A program made the position numbers and the translations under genes. From Bradyrhizobium sp. STM 3843 (GTDB lineage: Bacteria; Pseudomonadota; Alphaproteobacteria; Rhizobiales; Xanthobacteraceae), in the NCBI RefSeq assembly GCF_000239815.1, contig NZ_CAFK01000085.1, positions 1-64,000 of the forward strand: 64,000 nt of DNA, in the 5' to 3' direction. The notes below the pieces were generated by a model, which worked only from the letters and a program-made list of their open reading frames with translations, did no database searches and had not been told where the DNA came from. Shown in pieces: positions 25,987 to 34,960 of the stretch (position 1 is the first letter of the stretch; every line of letters begins with the position of its first letter).

Positions 25987-27339
25987 CTACCCGCGGATCA
26001 CGCCCTCGATTCCCGCCGCGATCTCGAACAGCTTGCGGTCTTGGCCTCCGGACTGCGCCAGCATCAGGCCGACCGGGACCTCGCCCGCGGGATGGGCCGG
26101 CAGCGAAATGGCGCAACCGTCCATCATGTTGATCATGGTGCAGTTGCGAAGCGCGCGGATATTCTCGCGGCCAAACGCCTCGTCGTTAGCGAGATCGGCG
26201 ATCCTGGGCGGCGCATTGGCCGTGGTCGGCATCACCAACGCATCGTAAGGCGCGATGCGCGCAGCGGCGCGTGCGACCAGCGAACGCCGGCCGGCAAGCA
26301 TCTCGATATATTCCGGCACGGTGATCGCCTCGCCGCGCATGATGCGGACCGAGACGCGGGGATCATAGACATCGCCCTTGCTGGTGATCAGGAAGCGGTG
26401 CCAAGCATAGCTCTCGGCAGCAGCAAAACCGCCCTTCATGCCGATGATGCCGACGTCAAGGAACTCCGGAAATTCGATGCGCTCGACCAGCGCGCCAAGC
26501 TTCGACAGCGTCTCCAGCGCGCGATCGAAGGTCTGCGCCACCTCCGCATCGAGCTGGTCGAGCACGACGGTGGTGGGCACTGCGAGCCGCAGGCCTTTGA
26601 CTGCGCGCGGCTGCAGCGGCTTGATCGGCTCGTCAGCCAGCACGGCATCGAGGATCGCGCAGCACTCGACGGTGTTGGCGAGCGGCCCGAAACTGTCGAG
26701 CGTGGTCGACAACGGCACGCCGCCGTCCAGAGGGACCCGGCGCTGCGTCGGCTTGTAGCCGACGATGCCGTTGAAGGCCGCCGGAATCCGGCAGGACCCA
26801 CCGGTATCCGTACCGAGCGCGCCATAGGCCATGCGGTCGGCGATCGAAACGGCCGCGCCGGACGAGGAGCCGCCCGGAACATGGCCGACCTCGCGCTTCC
26901 AGGCGCTCTTCGGAGTTCCGTAATGCGGATTGATGCCGATGCCGGAATAGGCGAACTCGGTCATGTTGGTACGGCCGATCACCACAAAGCCGGCCCTGCG
27001 CAGCCGCGCCACGACCGGCGCGTCGGCATCCGCCGGCGCGGAATCCTCCAGCGCGCGCGAGCCGGCACGGGTCACCTGCCCCTTGATGTCGAACAGGTCC
27101 TTGACCGAGACCGGAATGCCGGCAAAGCGCGACGGCGCGGCATTGGCCTTGCGCAGACCATCCATGGCATCGGCGGCCGCCAGTGCCGCATCCTTGTCGA
27201 CGTGAATGAAGGTGCGCTGCCCTTCGCCATCAGGATCGGCGATCCGCGTCAGGCACTCCTCGACCAGCTTGCGCGATGTGGTCCGGCCGCTTGCGAGATC
27301 ATCAGCCAATGAAACAAGGGTCGGACGTGCTGCGCTCAT
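25987..27339 (-). CDS. Amidase (amidase-signature family)
   Basis: 450 aa. The Ser-cisSer-Lys triad is visible: Lys80 in PVSVKDLFDI, the serine run 158-160 in PGGSSSGAAV, and nucleophile Ser182 in GTDTGGSCRIPAAFNG. Such enzymes hydrolyse amides to acids and ammonia in the cytoplasm. No GatB or GatC gene is near, so a Glu-tRNA amidotransferase subunit is unlikely. It follows the second Liv system on the same strand after 137 bases, and the binding protein there resembles amide/branched-chain binders, so uptake plus hydrolysis of an amide is a reasonable guess. Confidence 0.88.
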   Translation of the reverse strand: MSAARPTLVSLADDLASGRTTSRKLVEECLTRIADPDGEGQRTFIHVDKDAALAAADAMDGLRKANAAPSRFAGIPVSVKDLFDIKGQVTRAGSRALEDSAPADADAPVVARLRRAGFVVIGRTNMTEFAYSGIGINPHYGTPKSAWKREVGHVPGGSSSGAAVSIADRMAYGALGTDTGGSCRIPAAFNGIVGYKPTQRRVPLDGGVPLSTTLDSFGPLANTVECCAILDAVLADEPIKPLQPRAVKGLRLAVPTTVVLDQLDAEVAQTFDRALETLSKLGALVERIEFPEFLDVGIIGMKGGFAAAESYAWHRFLITSKGDVYDPRVSVRIMRGEAITVPEYIEMLAGRRSLVARAAARIAPYDALVMPTTANAPPRIADLANDEAFGRENIRALRNCTMINMMDGCAISLPAHPAGEVPVGLMLAQSGGQDRKLFEIAAGIEGVIRG

Positions 27340-27476
27340 GATGCCTCATCGCTCTCCATCTGCGGCCGGCGCCGCAGTTTCAGGGGGGGTGAGACAGCTC
27401 ATAGCTGACCGGCGCGGCCACGACAATTGCCGGCGGGACGGGCCTGCCCCGCGCGGCCACCACCGATAGGACCGGA

Positions 27477-28190
27477 TCACTTCAGCCCGAAATAGGCCCG
27501 CCGCAGCGCCTCGTTGTCGGTCATTTCCGCCACGGTGCCGGAAAAGCGGATGCGTCCGCCCTCCAGCACGAACACGCGGGTCGCGACCTCCAGGAAGCCG
27601 ATGTTCTGCTCGGCAACCAGGAGCGCGATGCCGCGGCTTTGCAGACCTTTCAGGATCCGGATCACCTCCTTGACGAACAGCGGCGACAGGCCGGCGGACG
27701 GCTCGTCCAGCACCAACAGCTTCGGGTCCGCCGCGAGCGCCTTGGCCATGCCGAGCATCTTGCGCTGCCCGCCCGACAGGCTCGATGCCGGATCCTTGCG
27801 CTTGTCGCGCAAGACCGGGAATAGCGCATACAGGTCGTCCACATCGGCATCGCGGTGACCGAGCGCCTGCGCGCCGATGCGGATATTCTCCTCGACCGAG
27901 AGATCCGGGAACACTGCAAGCTCCGACATGTAGGTCATGCCGCGGCGCATGCGGTCGCTGGAACGCATGCGCGTAATATCGTCGCCACCAAGCTGGATGC
28001 TGCCATGGCGCGTCTCGATCAGGCCGACCAGCGATTTCAGGAACGTGGTCTTGCCCGCGCCATTGGCTCCCAGCAGCAGCACGGTCTCGCCGGCGCGCAC
28101 GTCAAGATCGACGCTCCATAATACCTGCATGGTGCCATAGCCGGCATCGACGCCGGCTGCTTGCAACAGCGCCGTCGCGTCAGGCGGCAT
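27477..28190 (-). CDS. livF: Branched-chain-type ABC ATPase LivF (system 2)
   Basis: 237 aa with Walker A GANGAGKTT, signature SLSGGQRKMLGMAKAL and Walker B LLVLDEPSAGLSP. It is the last of five genes in a complete HAAT-type transporter and overlaps the upstream livG by 11 bases. Together with LivG it energises LivH-LivM in the inner membrane. Confidence 0.93.
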   Translation of the reverse strand: MPPDATALLQAAGVDAGYGTMQVLWSVDLDVRAGETVLLLGANGAGKTTFLKSLVGLIETRHGSIQLGGDDITRMRSSDRMRRGMTYMSELAVFPDLSVEENIRIGAQALGHRDADVDDLYALFPVLRDKRKDPASSLSGGQRKMLGMAKALAADPKLLVLDEPSAGLSPLFVKEVIRILKGLQSRGIALLVAEQNIGFLEVATRVFVLEGGRIRFSGTVAEMTDNEALRRAYFGLK

Positions 28191-28911
28191 GCTCGCCTCC
28201 CAGGAACACCTCGATCACCTGCGGCTCCTTCACCGCAGCGGCGAGTTTGCCTTCAAAAATCTCCTTGCCGGCATTCATCACGATGACGCGGTCGGTAATG
28301 TGCTCGATGAAGCCCATCAGATGCTCGACCACGATGATCGCCATCCCCTTTGCCGCGAGGGCCTTGATGCGGTCTGCGATCCAGTCGAGCTCGGCCGGGT
28401 TGAGGCCGGCCGCGAGTTCGTCGAGCAGCAGCAGGCGCGGCGCGGTGGCGAGCGCGCGGGTGAGATCCAGCATCTTCTGCTGCGCGCTGTTGAGATCGGC
28501 TGCGGGCCGCTTGGCGACATCCGCCAGCCGGTATTCCTCAAGTAGCGCATCGATCGCGGGCGGCACGCCATCGGCCCGTCCATAAGCCAGCGCAACCTCG
28601 ACATTCTCGCGCACCGAGAGCGACATGAAGGGCTTCGGCACCTGGAAGGTGCGGTTGATGCCGCGATGAACCAGCCTGTGCGAGGCGACGCCACCGACCG
28701 CGCGTCCCTCGAAGATGACGCCGCCGCCATCGGGTGAATAAAGCCCGGAAATCACGTTGATCGCGGTGGTCTTCCCCGAGCCGTTTGGCCCGACGAGTCC
28801 CAGGATTTCGCCGGGCACAACGTGAAAGCTCAGACCATCGAGCGCCGTGAAGCCGCCAAAGCGCTTCACCAGCCTGTTGACGTCGAGGATCGGCGTGGTC
28901 TCAAGGGACAT
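28180..28911 (-). CDS. livG: Branched-chain-type ABC ATPase LivG (system 2)
   Basis: 243 aa with Walker A GPNGSGKTT, a signature region DLNSAQQKMLDLTRAL (SAQQK in place of LSGGQ, a known LivG-group variation) and Walker B LLLLDELAAGLNP, where Leu replaces the usual Pro after Asp-Glu. It overlaps livF and livM by 11 bases each, so the operon is compact. Confidence 0.9.
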   Translation of the reverse strand: MSLETTPILDVNRLVKRFGGFTALDGLSFHVVPGEILGLVGPNGSGKTTAINVISGLYSPDGGGVIFEGRAVGGVASHRLVHRGINRTFQVPKPFMSLSVRENVEVALAYGRADGVPPAIDALLEEYRLADVAKRPAADLNSAQQKMLDLTRALATAPRLLLLDELAAGLNPAELDWIADRIKALAAKGMAIIVVEHLMGFIEHITDRVIVMNAGKEIFEGKLAAAVKEPQVIEVFLGGEHAA

Positions 28912-29821
28912 GCCAGCCTCTCCTTGTCGCCAGCGACATCAGGCCGGCCGGCAGGAACAGCACCAGCCCCATGATCAGGAGGCCGTAGACGAGCTGGAAA
29001 TATTGCGGCGTGGTGAAGCCGATCAGGTTGTAGATGCCATAGAGGATGATCACGCCGACGATGGGCCCCAGGATCGTGGCCACGCCGCCGAACAGCGCGA
29101 ACACGATGGCGAAGATCGAGAACTCGCCGGAGAACACGTTGTCGGGATAGAACACCGAGACGTACCAGGCGTACACGCCGCCGGCGAGACCGGCGACCAG
29201 CGCCGAAGCCAGCCAGGCGATGACGCGCATCTTCACCACGTCCACGCCGGCCATGGCGGCGCTGACGGCATCCTCGCGCACCGCCTGCAGCGCGAGGCCG
29301 AAGCTCGAATTGCGCAGATAGATGACACCGCCCAGTGTGATCGCCAGCACCACCAGGGCAGCATCGTAGGCAAATGACGGATTGAAGGTACCGGTCAGCG
29401 AGACGCCGTAGGGTCCCTTGGTGATGTTTTCCAGCGCCGGATTGGCGACGAGGTGAAGCACGGCGAGCGAGGCTGCGAGATTGGCGATCGCAAAATAGGC
29501 GCCCGTGAGCCGCAGCAGCGGCGTCAGCAGCAGTCCAAGCGCTATGCCAACGAGGCCTGCGACCAGCACGGCCGCCACCGCGGGAGTCTGGAAATGCATC
29601 ACCATGACCGCGAAGCCATAGGCGCCAGCGCCGAAGAAGCCGACATAGCCGAACGGCAAATAGCCGGTGAACCCGTAGATGATGTTCACCCCCTGCGCGA
29701 GGATCAGGAAGATCACAAAGTTGAACAGCAGAAGGTGGTTCTGATACACGCCGGGCAGAGCCGCGAACACGATCAGCAGCGGCACCAGGATGATCAAGGT
29801 GTGCTTGAAGCCGTTATGCAA
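28901..29821 (-). CDS. livM: Branched-chain-type ABC permease LivM (system 2)
   Basis: 306 aa integral membrane protein with about nine hydrophobic segments and the LivM motif FTGYLPFGYVGFFGAGAYGF near residue 50. Unlike system 1, this LivM is not fused to its ATPase. It overlaps livH by eight bases and livG by eleven. Confidence 0.92.
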   Translation of the reverse strand: MHNGFKHTLIILVPLLIVFAALPGVYQNHLLLFNFVIFLILAQGVNIIYGFTGYLPFGYVGFFGAGAYGFAVMVMHFQTPAVAAVLVAGLVGIALGLLLTPLLRLTGAYFAIANLAASLAVLHLVANPALENITKGPYGVSLTGTFNPSFAYDAALVVLAITLGGVIYLRNSSFGLALQAVREDAVSAAMAGVDVVKMRVIAWLASALVAGLAGGVYAWYVSVFYPDNVFSGEFSIFAIVFALFGGVATILGPIVGVIILYGIYNLIGFTTPQYFQLVYGLLIMGLVLFLPAGLMSLATRRGWHVP

Positions 29822-30740
29822 CGCGCACCCGCCTTCCGAGCAGACCGCTCGGACGCAACAGAAGGATGAGGATCAGGAGCACATAGGGCAGCAGATCGGC
29901 CCATGAGCTCAAATAGGTCTGCACCAGCATGTAGCAGACGCCATAGACGATGCCGCCGAGTGCGGTGCCCAGCGGATTGCCGAGCGACCCCAGCACGACG
30001 ATGGCAAAGGATGTCACGGTCGCATCAGCACCGAAGGCCGGCGTGATCGAGCCGAACATGAACGGCGCGAACACGCCGGAAATGGCGGCGAGCCCGAGCC
30101 CTATGCCGAAAGCGACAGCCGACACACGATCGACGTCGATCCCGGTCGCGAAGGCCTCATCGCGCCGCGACATCACCGCGCGGGTCAAGGTGCCGAGCCG
30201 AGTCCGGTAGAGATAGAGGTAGACGAGAGCGATCGCGATCAGGCTGGTGACGGCAGCGATCACCCATGGCGCCGGAAAACCTTGGCCGAGAATCTGGATC
30301 GGTCCCCCGCGGCCCGGCGTGCCGCCGAACCATTTGACCTTGATGGTGGTGAAGACGGTGCCGAGCAGCCGGCTCTGGATCGACCGTTCGCTGGTGCCGG
30401 CGAAGATCGTGGTGACGGCCTCGATCACCTGGGACAGGCCGAAGAACAGGATGATCGACAACATCTCGGGGTTGGACGAGCCCTGCAGCCGCGGCACCAG
30501 AACCCAATACAGCAAGACGCCGGCGAGCAGGAACACGACAAAGGCGAGCGGCACCGCGAACAGGGGATCGATGCCGGCCAGCGTCACCACGCCGAGCGCG
30601 ATGAACGCGCCCAGCATGATGGTGTCGCCATGCGCAAGATTGACGATGCGCATGACGCCGAACACCAGATTGAGGCCAATACCGACCAGGCTGAAATAGA
30701 GGCCGAACAGAACGCCGGCGATCAGCGCGTAACTCAGCAT
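29814..30740 (-). CDS. livH: Branched-chain-type ABC permease LivH (system 2)
   Basis: 308 aa membrane protein with the LivH motif MRIVNLAHGDTIMLGAF near residue 30 and about eight membrane segments. It begins 43 bases after the binding-protein gene, in which gap no terminator is evident. It forms the permease with LivM. Confidence 0.92.
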   Translation of the reverse strand: MLSYALIAGVLFGLYFSLVGIGLNLVFGVMRIVNLAHGDTIMLGAFIALGVVTLAGIDPLFAVPLAFVVFLLAGVLLYWVLVPRLQGSSNPEMLSIILFFGLSQVIEAVTTIFAGTSERSIQSRLLGTVFTTIKVKWFGGTPGRGGPIQILGQGFPAPWVIAAVTSLIAIALVYLYLYRTRLGTLTRAVMSRRDEAFATGIDVDRVSAVAFGIGLGLAAISGVFAPFMFGSITPAFGADATVTSFAIVVLGSLGNPLGTALGGIVYGVCYMLVQTYLSSWADLLPYVLLILILLLRPSGLLGRRVRVA

Positions 30741-30783
30741 CTCCAGCCCTGCCCCCGGAGTTCCTCCCCTCGCTGTTGCAACA

Positions 30784-32031
30784 CTACGGCGCCGGATAGA
30801 CCGGCTTGCCGGTGGCGGTTTCGTGCGGATAGATCGACACGAATTTGATATGGCCGTGGTCGTCCAGCGTGAGCTGCCCGAGCGGCGTCAGCTCGCCGAT
30901 CTGGCCGCCCATCTCGTCGAGCGCGAAGGTGCCGTCGAGCGTCTTGAGCTGGCCGGAGAGCGAGAACACGGCGCGCCGTAGCTCCATCTGGTCGAGCGAG
31001 GTCGCAACCGACAGCGTCTTCTCGATCACGAGGCCTGTGGTGTAGCCCGCAACGGCGTTGAATCCGAACTCGATCTTGCCGTCGGTATATTTCTTATCCC
31101 AGGCCGCCTTGTAGTCCTTCATGGTCATCCCGAAGTTGACGGGATAGTCGATCTCGGACGGCGGCACATAGGTCCAGATATGTTCGAGGCCCCTGGCCCC
31201 GATGTTCTTTTCCAGGAGCTCGGTTTCCAGTCCGGCATAGATCGCAAACAGCATATTGAACTTGACGCCGACATCCTGAACGTTGCGCAGGAAGGCAATG
31301 TCATTCGGCGCGTAACCGAAATGGATCACGGCATCCGGATTGGCATTGTTGATGTTGTTGATGATCACCGTGTAGTTGGTGGTCTCGGTCGGCACGCCCT
31401 GGTCATAGACGATCTCGATCGGCGCGCCCGACTCCTTGACGAACTTGCGGAAGGCGTTGGCCTGCGTCCCCGTGAACTCATTGGTCGCATAGAGGATCGC
31501 GATCTTCTTGATGCCGAGCGCAGGCCCATCATGGGTGATGAAATCGGCGACCGGCTTCGGCCAAACGGTCGAGACCGGATCGGCGATCAGCGCGATGTAG
31601 GGATTGTCCTTGGAGAAGAAGCTCGCCCCCGTGCCGGTCTGGTCGAACAGGAACATCTTGTGATCGCGGGCGATCGTGACCGCAGGCGCAGTCAGAACCG
31701 AGCCGGAATCGGCGACCAGAAGGTCGACCTTATCCTGGGTGACGAGCTGATTGTACAGCGTGGAAGCGGTGGCCGTGTTGCTCTGATCGTCATAGGCAAC
31801 CAGCTTGACCGGGATCTTCTTGTCGAACGCCTTCACATAGACGCCGCCCTCGGCGTTCTTCTGGTCCGCCCAGAGCTTCAGAGCGCTGTGCACGGGCATC
31901 GAGATCGAGGCATAACGGCCGGAGGAAGCATAGAGGGTGCCGATCTTGATTTCGGCGGGAGCATCTGCAGCGAAGGCCGCGCCACCAAACGCCAAAGCCG
32001 CGGCCATGACCGCACCCGTCAGCCTGAACAT
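30784..32031 (-). CDS. ABC substrate-binding protein (system 2)
   Basis: 415 aa from the ATG at 32031 with GAGGAACGG upstream; an upstream in-frame start would add a charged leader before the signal. Residues 1-22 are a Sec signal peptide (FRLTGAVMAAALAFGG, cleavage after AFA). The mature protein has the type I periplasmic-binding fold (EIKIGTLYASSGRYASI onward). It differs clearly from the 381-aa binding protein of system 1 and is longer, so the two transporters probably import different compounds. It heads the five-gene operon that is followed by an amidase. Confidence 0.9.
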   Translation of the reverse strand: MFRLTGAVMAAALAFGGAAFAADAPAEIKIGTLYASSGRYASISMPVHSALKLWADQKNAEGGVYVKAFDKKIPVKLVAYDDQSNTATASTLYNQLVTQDKVDLLVADSGSVLTAPAVTIARDHKMFLFDQTGTGASFFSKDNPYIALIADPVSTVWPKPVADFITHDGPALGIKKIAILYATNEFTGTQANAFRKFVKESGAPIEIVYDQGVPTETTNYTVIINNINNANPDAVIHFGYAPNDIAFLRNVQDVGVKFNMLFAIYAGLETELLEKNIGARGLEHIWTYVPPSEIDYPVNFGMTMKDYKAAWDKKYTDGKIEFGFNAVAGYTTGLVIEKTLSVATSLDQMELRRAVFSLSGQLKTLDGTFALDEMGGQIGELTPLGQLTLDDHGHIKFVSIYPHETATGKPVYPAP

Positions 32032-32130
32032 CCGTTCCTCCCTGGGTCTCTTTTCGTCTTTTTTCGTATGGCGGCAATTGACCGCGCCCTCGTCAGACAA
32101 CAAGCGCGCCGTGTCGGCCCTTGCTTATGC

Positions 32131-32151
32131 GCATGCCGTCGACCGGCATGC
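32131..32151. promoter_or_regulatory. Inverted repeat in divergent control region
   Basis: GCATGCCG (32131-32138) and CGGCATGC (32144-32151) are perfect arms with a five-base spacer, lying between the divergent starts at 32031 and 32247. It is a candidate operator for the Liv-2 operon and/or the thiolase set; no regulator gene lies beside it. Confidence 0.4.
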
Positions 32152-32246
32152 AGGCAGTGATGGACCGTTGACGCCAAATAGTCAAATGGCGCATCACTTC
32201 TGCAAATCAGGGGCGGCCGCGCCCGCCTTCCGGGAGGACGACAGCT

Positions 32247-32660
32247 ATGGCCGAGGCAGCGCGTGCACGCCCCAAACCGACACCCGAGACGCAGCATTTT
32301 TGGGATGGAACGCAAGCCGGCGAGCTGCGGCTGCAGCGCTGCGACTCTTGCGCACATGTCTATTTCCCACCGCGTCCGTTCTGCCCGTCCTGCGCCAGCC
32401 GCAAGGTGAGTGTGTTCAAGGCATCCGGCAAGGGCACGCTTTATAGCTACGTCATCAATCACCGCCCTGCGGCGCCCGGCTTCACGCCACCTTACGCGAT
32501 CGCAGTTGTCGCGCTCGATGAGGGGCCGCGGATGATGAGCAACATCACGGGCTGCCCGCAGACGCCGGAGGCGCTCGAGCTCGACATGAAGCTGGAAGTC
32601 ACCTTCGAAAAACTGGACGACCAGATCACCCTGCCCTTGTTCCGGCCGGCGAAGGGATAG
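32247..32660 (+). CDS. Zn-ribbon OB-fold protein (DUF35 family)
   Basis: 137 aa. Residues ~30-60 hold four cysteines in two CxxC pairs (RCDSCAH and FCPSCAS), a zinc ribbon, followed by an OB-fold (KGTLYSYVINHRP to the end). DUF35 proteins partner with thiolase-like subunits, as in ChsH2 with Ltp2 or in acetyl-CoA acetyltransferase complexes. The thiolase-like gene begins five bases after its stop, strongly supporting a complex. The ATG follows GGGAGGACGACAGCT, a good ribosome site. Confidence 0.9.
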   Translation: MAEAARARPKPTPETQHFWDGTQAGELRLQRCDSCAHVYFPPRPFCPSCASRKVSVFKASGKGTLYSYVINHRPAAPGFTPPYAIAVVALDEGPRMMSNITGCPQTPEALELDMKLEVTFEKLDDQITLPLFRPAKG

Positions 32661-32665
32661 AGCGC

Positions 32666-33805
32666 ATGCGCAGAAACCAGGTCGCCGTGGTCGGTGCCGC
32701 CGAGACCACCAAGCTGGGCGTGATCCCCGACATGTCGCAGCTCCAGCTGCATGCGGATGCGGCGTTGAACGCGATGGCCGATGCCGGCTTGAAGCTCTCC
32801 GATATCGATGGCTTCGCGACCGCGGTCGAGACGCCGCAGCAGGTCTGCCACTATCTCGGCATCACGCCGACCTGGGTCGACGGTACCTCAGTCGGTGGCT
32901 GCTCGTTCATGCTGCATGTGCGCCATGCGGCCGCAGCGATCGAAGCGGGCCTTTGCAAAACGGTGCTGATCACCCATGCCGAAAGCGGCAAGCCGATGAT
33001 CGGGAAGCCGCCGCGTTCGATTGCGGCCGACAGCCTGCAGGGTCAGTTCGAGGCGCCGTTCGGCGTGTTCGGCCCGCCCAGCATGTTTCCGATTCCGGTG
33101 CTGCGCTACATGAAGACCTACGGCATCACCCATGAGCAGCTCGCGATGGTCGCCGTGGTGCAGCGCGAATGGGCGGCGAAAAATCCGCGCGCCATGATGA
33201 AGGAGCCGATCACGGTCGACGACGTGCTCAACTCGCGTATGATCGCCTATCCGTTCCGGCTGCTGCAGTGCTGTCTGGTGACGGATGGCGGCGGCGCCCT
33301 GATCCTGACATCGGCCGACCGCGCCAAGGATTTTCCGCAGAAGCCGGTCTACATTCTCGGCACCGGCGAGAGCGTGGAGACGCCGATGGTGAGCCAGATG
33401 GAGACCTTCACCTCGTCGCGCGCCTTCAAGGTCGCGGGTCCCCTCGCCTTCAAGGAGGCCGGCATCACGCATTCAGACGTCGATCACCTGATGATTTACG
33501 ACGCATTCGCGCACCTGCCTTTGTTCGGGCTCGGCGATCTCGGCTTCATGCCGCATGCAGAGACAGGTCCTTTCATCGCAGCAGGTCATACGCGGCCCGG
33601 CGGCAGGCTCCCGCTCAACACCAACGGCGGCGGCCTCTCCTACATGCATTCCGGAATGTACGGAATGTATGCGCTGCAGGAGAGCGTACGGCAGATGCGC
33701 GGCATTGCGCCAGCGCAAGTGCCGAACGCGAAGATCTCGGTATGTCACGGCGTCGGCGGCATGTTCGCCGCGTCGGGCACGATCATTTTTACGAACGAGA
33801 AATAA
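32666..33805 (+). CDS. Thiolase-like acyl-CoA enzyme (partner of DUF35 protein)
   Basis: 379 aa of the SCP2-thiolase/lipid-transfer type. A Cys near residue 78 sits in VGGCSFMLHV, at the nucleophile region but in an unusual motif, and the C-terminal region has SVCHGVGGMFAASGTIIF where classical thiolases have a GHPxGxSG loop. With the DUF35 partner it could be a thiolase or an aldol lyase acting on beta-hydroxy or beta-keto acyl-CoA. The SDR gene downstream (33905) supports a beta-oxidation-type chemistry. The substrate chain is unknown. Confidence 0.82.
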   Translation: MRRNQVAVVGAAETTKLGVIPDMSQLQLHADAALNAMADAGLKLSDIDGFATAVETPQQVCHYLGITPTWVDGTSVGGCSFMLHVRHAAAAIEAGLCKTVLITHAESGKPMIGKPPRSIAADSLQGQFEAPFGVFGPPSMFPIPVLRYMKTYGITHEQLAMVAVVQREWAAKNPRAMMKEPITVDDVLNSRMIAYPFRLLQCCLVTDGGGALILTSADRAKDFPQKPVYILGTGESVETPMVSQMETFTSSRAFKVAGPLAFKEAGITHSDVDHLMIYDAFAHLPLFGLGDLGFMPHAETGPFIAAGHTRPGGRLPLNTNGGGLSYMHSGMYGMYALQESVRQMRGIAPAQVPNAKISVCHGVGGMFAASGTIIFTNEK

Positions 33806-33813
33806 CGAGGCTC

Positions 33814-33890
33814 GTCATTCCGGGGCGGTCCGCAGGACCGAACCGGAATCTCGAGATTCCGGGTTCAAGCTTCGCTTGCCCCGGAATGAC
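33814..33890. repeat. Interspersed palindromic repeat (family A, short form)
   Basis: Ends GTCATTCCGG and CCGGAATGAC with inner arms around GAATCTCGAGATTC. It lies between two plus-strand genes of one apparent operon and ends just before the AGGAGG site of the next gene, so it may act as an mRNA processing or stability hairpin. Confidence 0.8.
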
Positions 33891-33904
33891 AGCAGGAGGC
33901 AGCA

Positions 33905-34819
33905 TTGAGCAAACTACTTCAGGACAAAGTCGTTATCGTCACCGGCGCGGGCCGCGGCATCGGCCGCGAGATCGCCCTGCTCTGCGCAGCCGAAGGTGCC
34001 AAGGTGGTCGTCAACGACCCCGGCGGCGCCTCCGACGGCTCCGGCACCAGCGCCGCGCCCGCCGAGGAAGTGGTCGAGGAGATCAAGAAGCGCGGCGGCA
34101 CAGCGGTCGCGAATTTCGAGTCGGTAGCCGAAGCGATTCCGGCGAGCCGGATCGTCAAGACCGCCACCGATCATTTCGGCCGGCTCGACGGCGTCGTCAA
34201 CAATGCCGGCATCCTCCGCGACATGATCTTCCATAAGATGAGCGTCGAGGCCTTCGAGGCCGTCATCAAGGTGCATCTGTTGGGCTCATTCTACGTCGCC
34301 CATGCTGCAGCGCGTCTATTCCGGGAACAGGAAAGCGGTTCCTTCGTCCACTTCACCTCGACCTCCGGCCTGATCGGCAATTACGGGCAGGCCAATTATG
34401 CCGCCGCCAAGCTCGGCATCGTCGGCCTCTCCAAGTCGATTGCGCTCGACATGCATCGCTTCAATGTGCGTTCGAACTGCGTGTCGCCGTTTGCCTGGAG
34501 CCGCATGATCGGGACCATCCCGACCGAAACCGAAGCCGAGCGGGAACGCGTCGAGCGGATGAAGCAGATGGGACCGGAAAAGATCGCGCCGGTTGTCGCT
34601 TATCTTCTGAGCGACGCAGCGAAAGACGTCACCGGGCAGGTGTTTGCGGTGCGCATGAACGAGATTGTGCTGATGGGCCAGTCGCGGCCGATCCGCTCGG
34701 TCCACCGCGGCGAAGGCTGGACACCGCAGACAGTCGCGGAACACGCGATGCCGGCTCTGAAGCCCTCGTTCTACAAGCTCGACCGTTCCGCCGACATCTT
34801 CAGCTGGGATCCGATCTGA
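33905..34819 (+). CDS. SDR dehydrogenase, peroxisomal MFE-2-like 3-hydroxyacyl-CoA type
   Basis: 304 aa with a TTG start at 33905, chosen because AGGAGG stands six bases upstream and the protein begins SKLLQDKVVIVTGAGRGIG. Rossmann motif TGAGRGIG near residue 13, NNAG at 99-102, and catalytic Ser152/154, Tyr165 and Lys169 (YAAAK). The VVVNDPGG and Asn-Tyr-Gly-Gln-Ala-Asn-Tyr pattern matches the 3-hydroxyacyl-CoA dehydrogenase domain of MFE-2/HSD17B4-type proteins. It likely oxidises a 3-hydroxyacyl-CoA produced by the same pathway as the thiolase-like gene upstream. Confidence 0.85.
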   Translation: MSKLLQDKVVIVTGAGRGIGREIALLCAAEGAKVVVNDPGGASDGSGTSAAPAEEVVEEIKKRGGTAVANFESVAEAIPASRIVKTATDHFGRLDGVVNNAGILRDMIFHKMSVEAFEAVIKVHLLGSFYVAHAAARLFREQESGSFVHFTSTSGLIGNYGQANYAAAKLGIVGLSKSIALDMHRFNVRSNCVSPFAWSRMIGTIPTETEAERERVERMKQMGPEKIAPVVAYLLSDAAKDVTGQVFAVRMNEIVLMGQSRPIRSVHRGEGWTPQTVAEHAMPALKPSFYKLDRSADIFSWDPI

Positions 34820-34874
34820 GCCGACCGTCCGCATCCAGTTGCGTCGCGACACGGCTGCTTGCACTGCAACAATC

Positions 34875-34899
34875 GCAAGTTGTTTTACAAACAACTTGC
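34875..34899. promoter_or_regulatory. Perfect 11-bp-arm inverted repeat, candidate operator
   Basis: Arms GCAAGTTGTTT (34875-34885) and AAACAACTTGC (34889-34899) are exact inverted copies around TAC. The site is AT-rich, has no T-run after it, and lies 61-85 bases upstream of the SMP-30 start, the place expected for an operator. The regulator is not encoded beside it. Confidence 0.6.
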
Positions 34900-34960
34900 C
34901 CGCATTGTGCCCAGATTATGGCGTATGCCGTCCTTCCAACAAAAACCTGGGAGGACGCAT

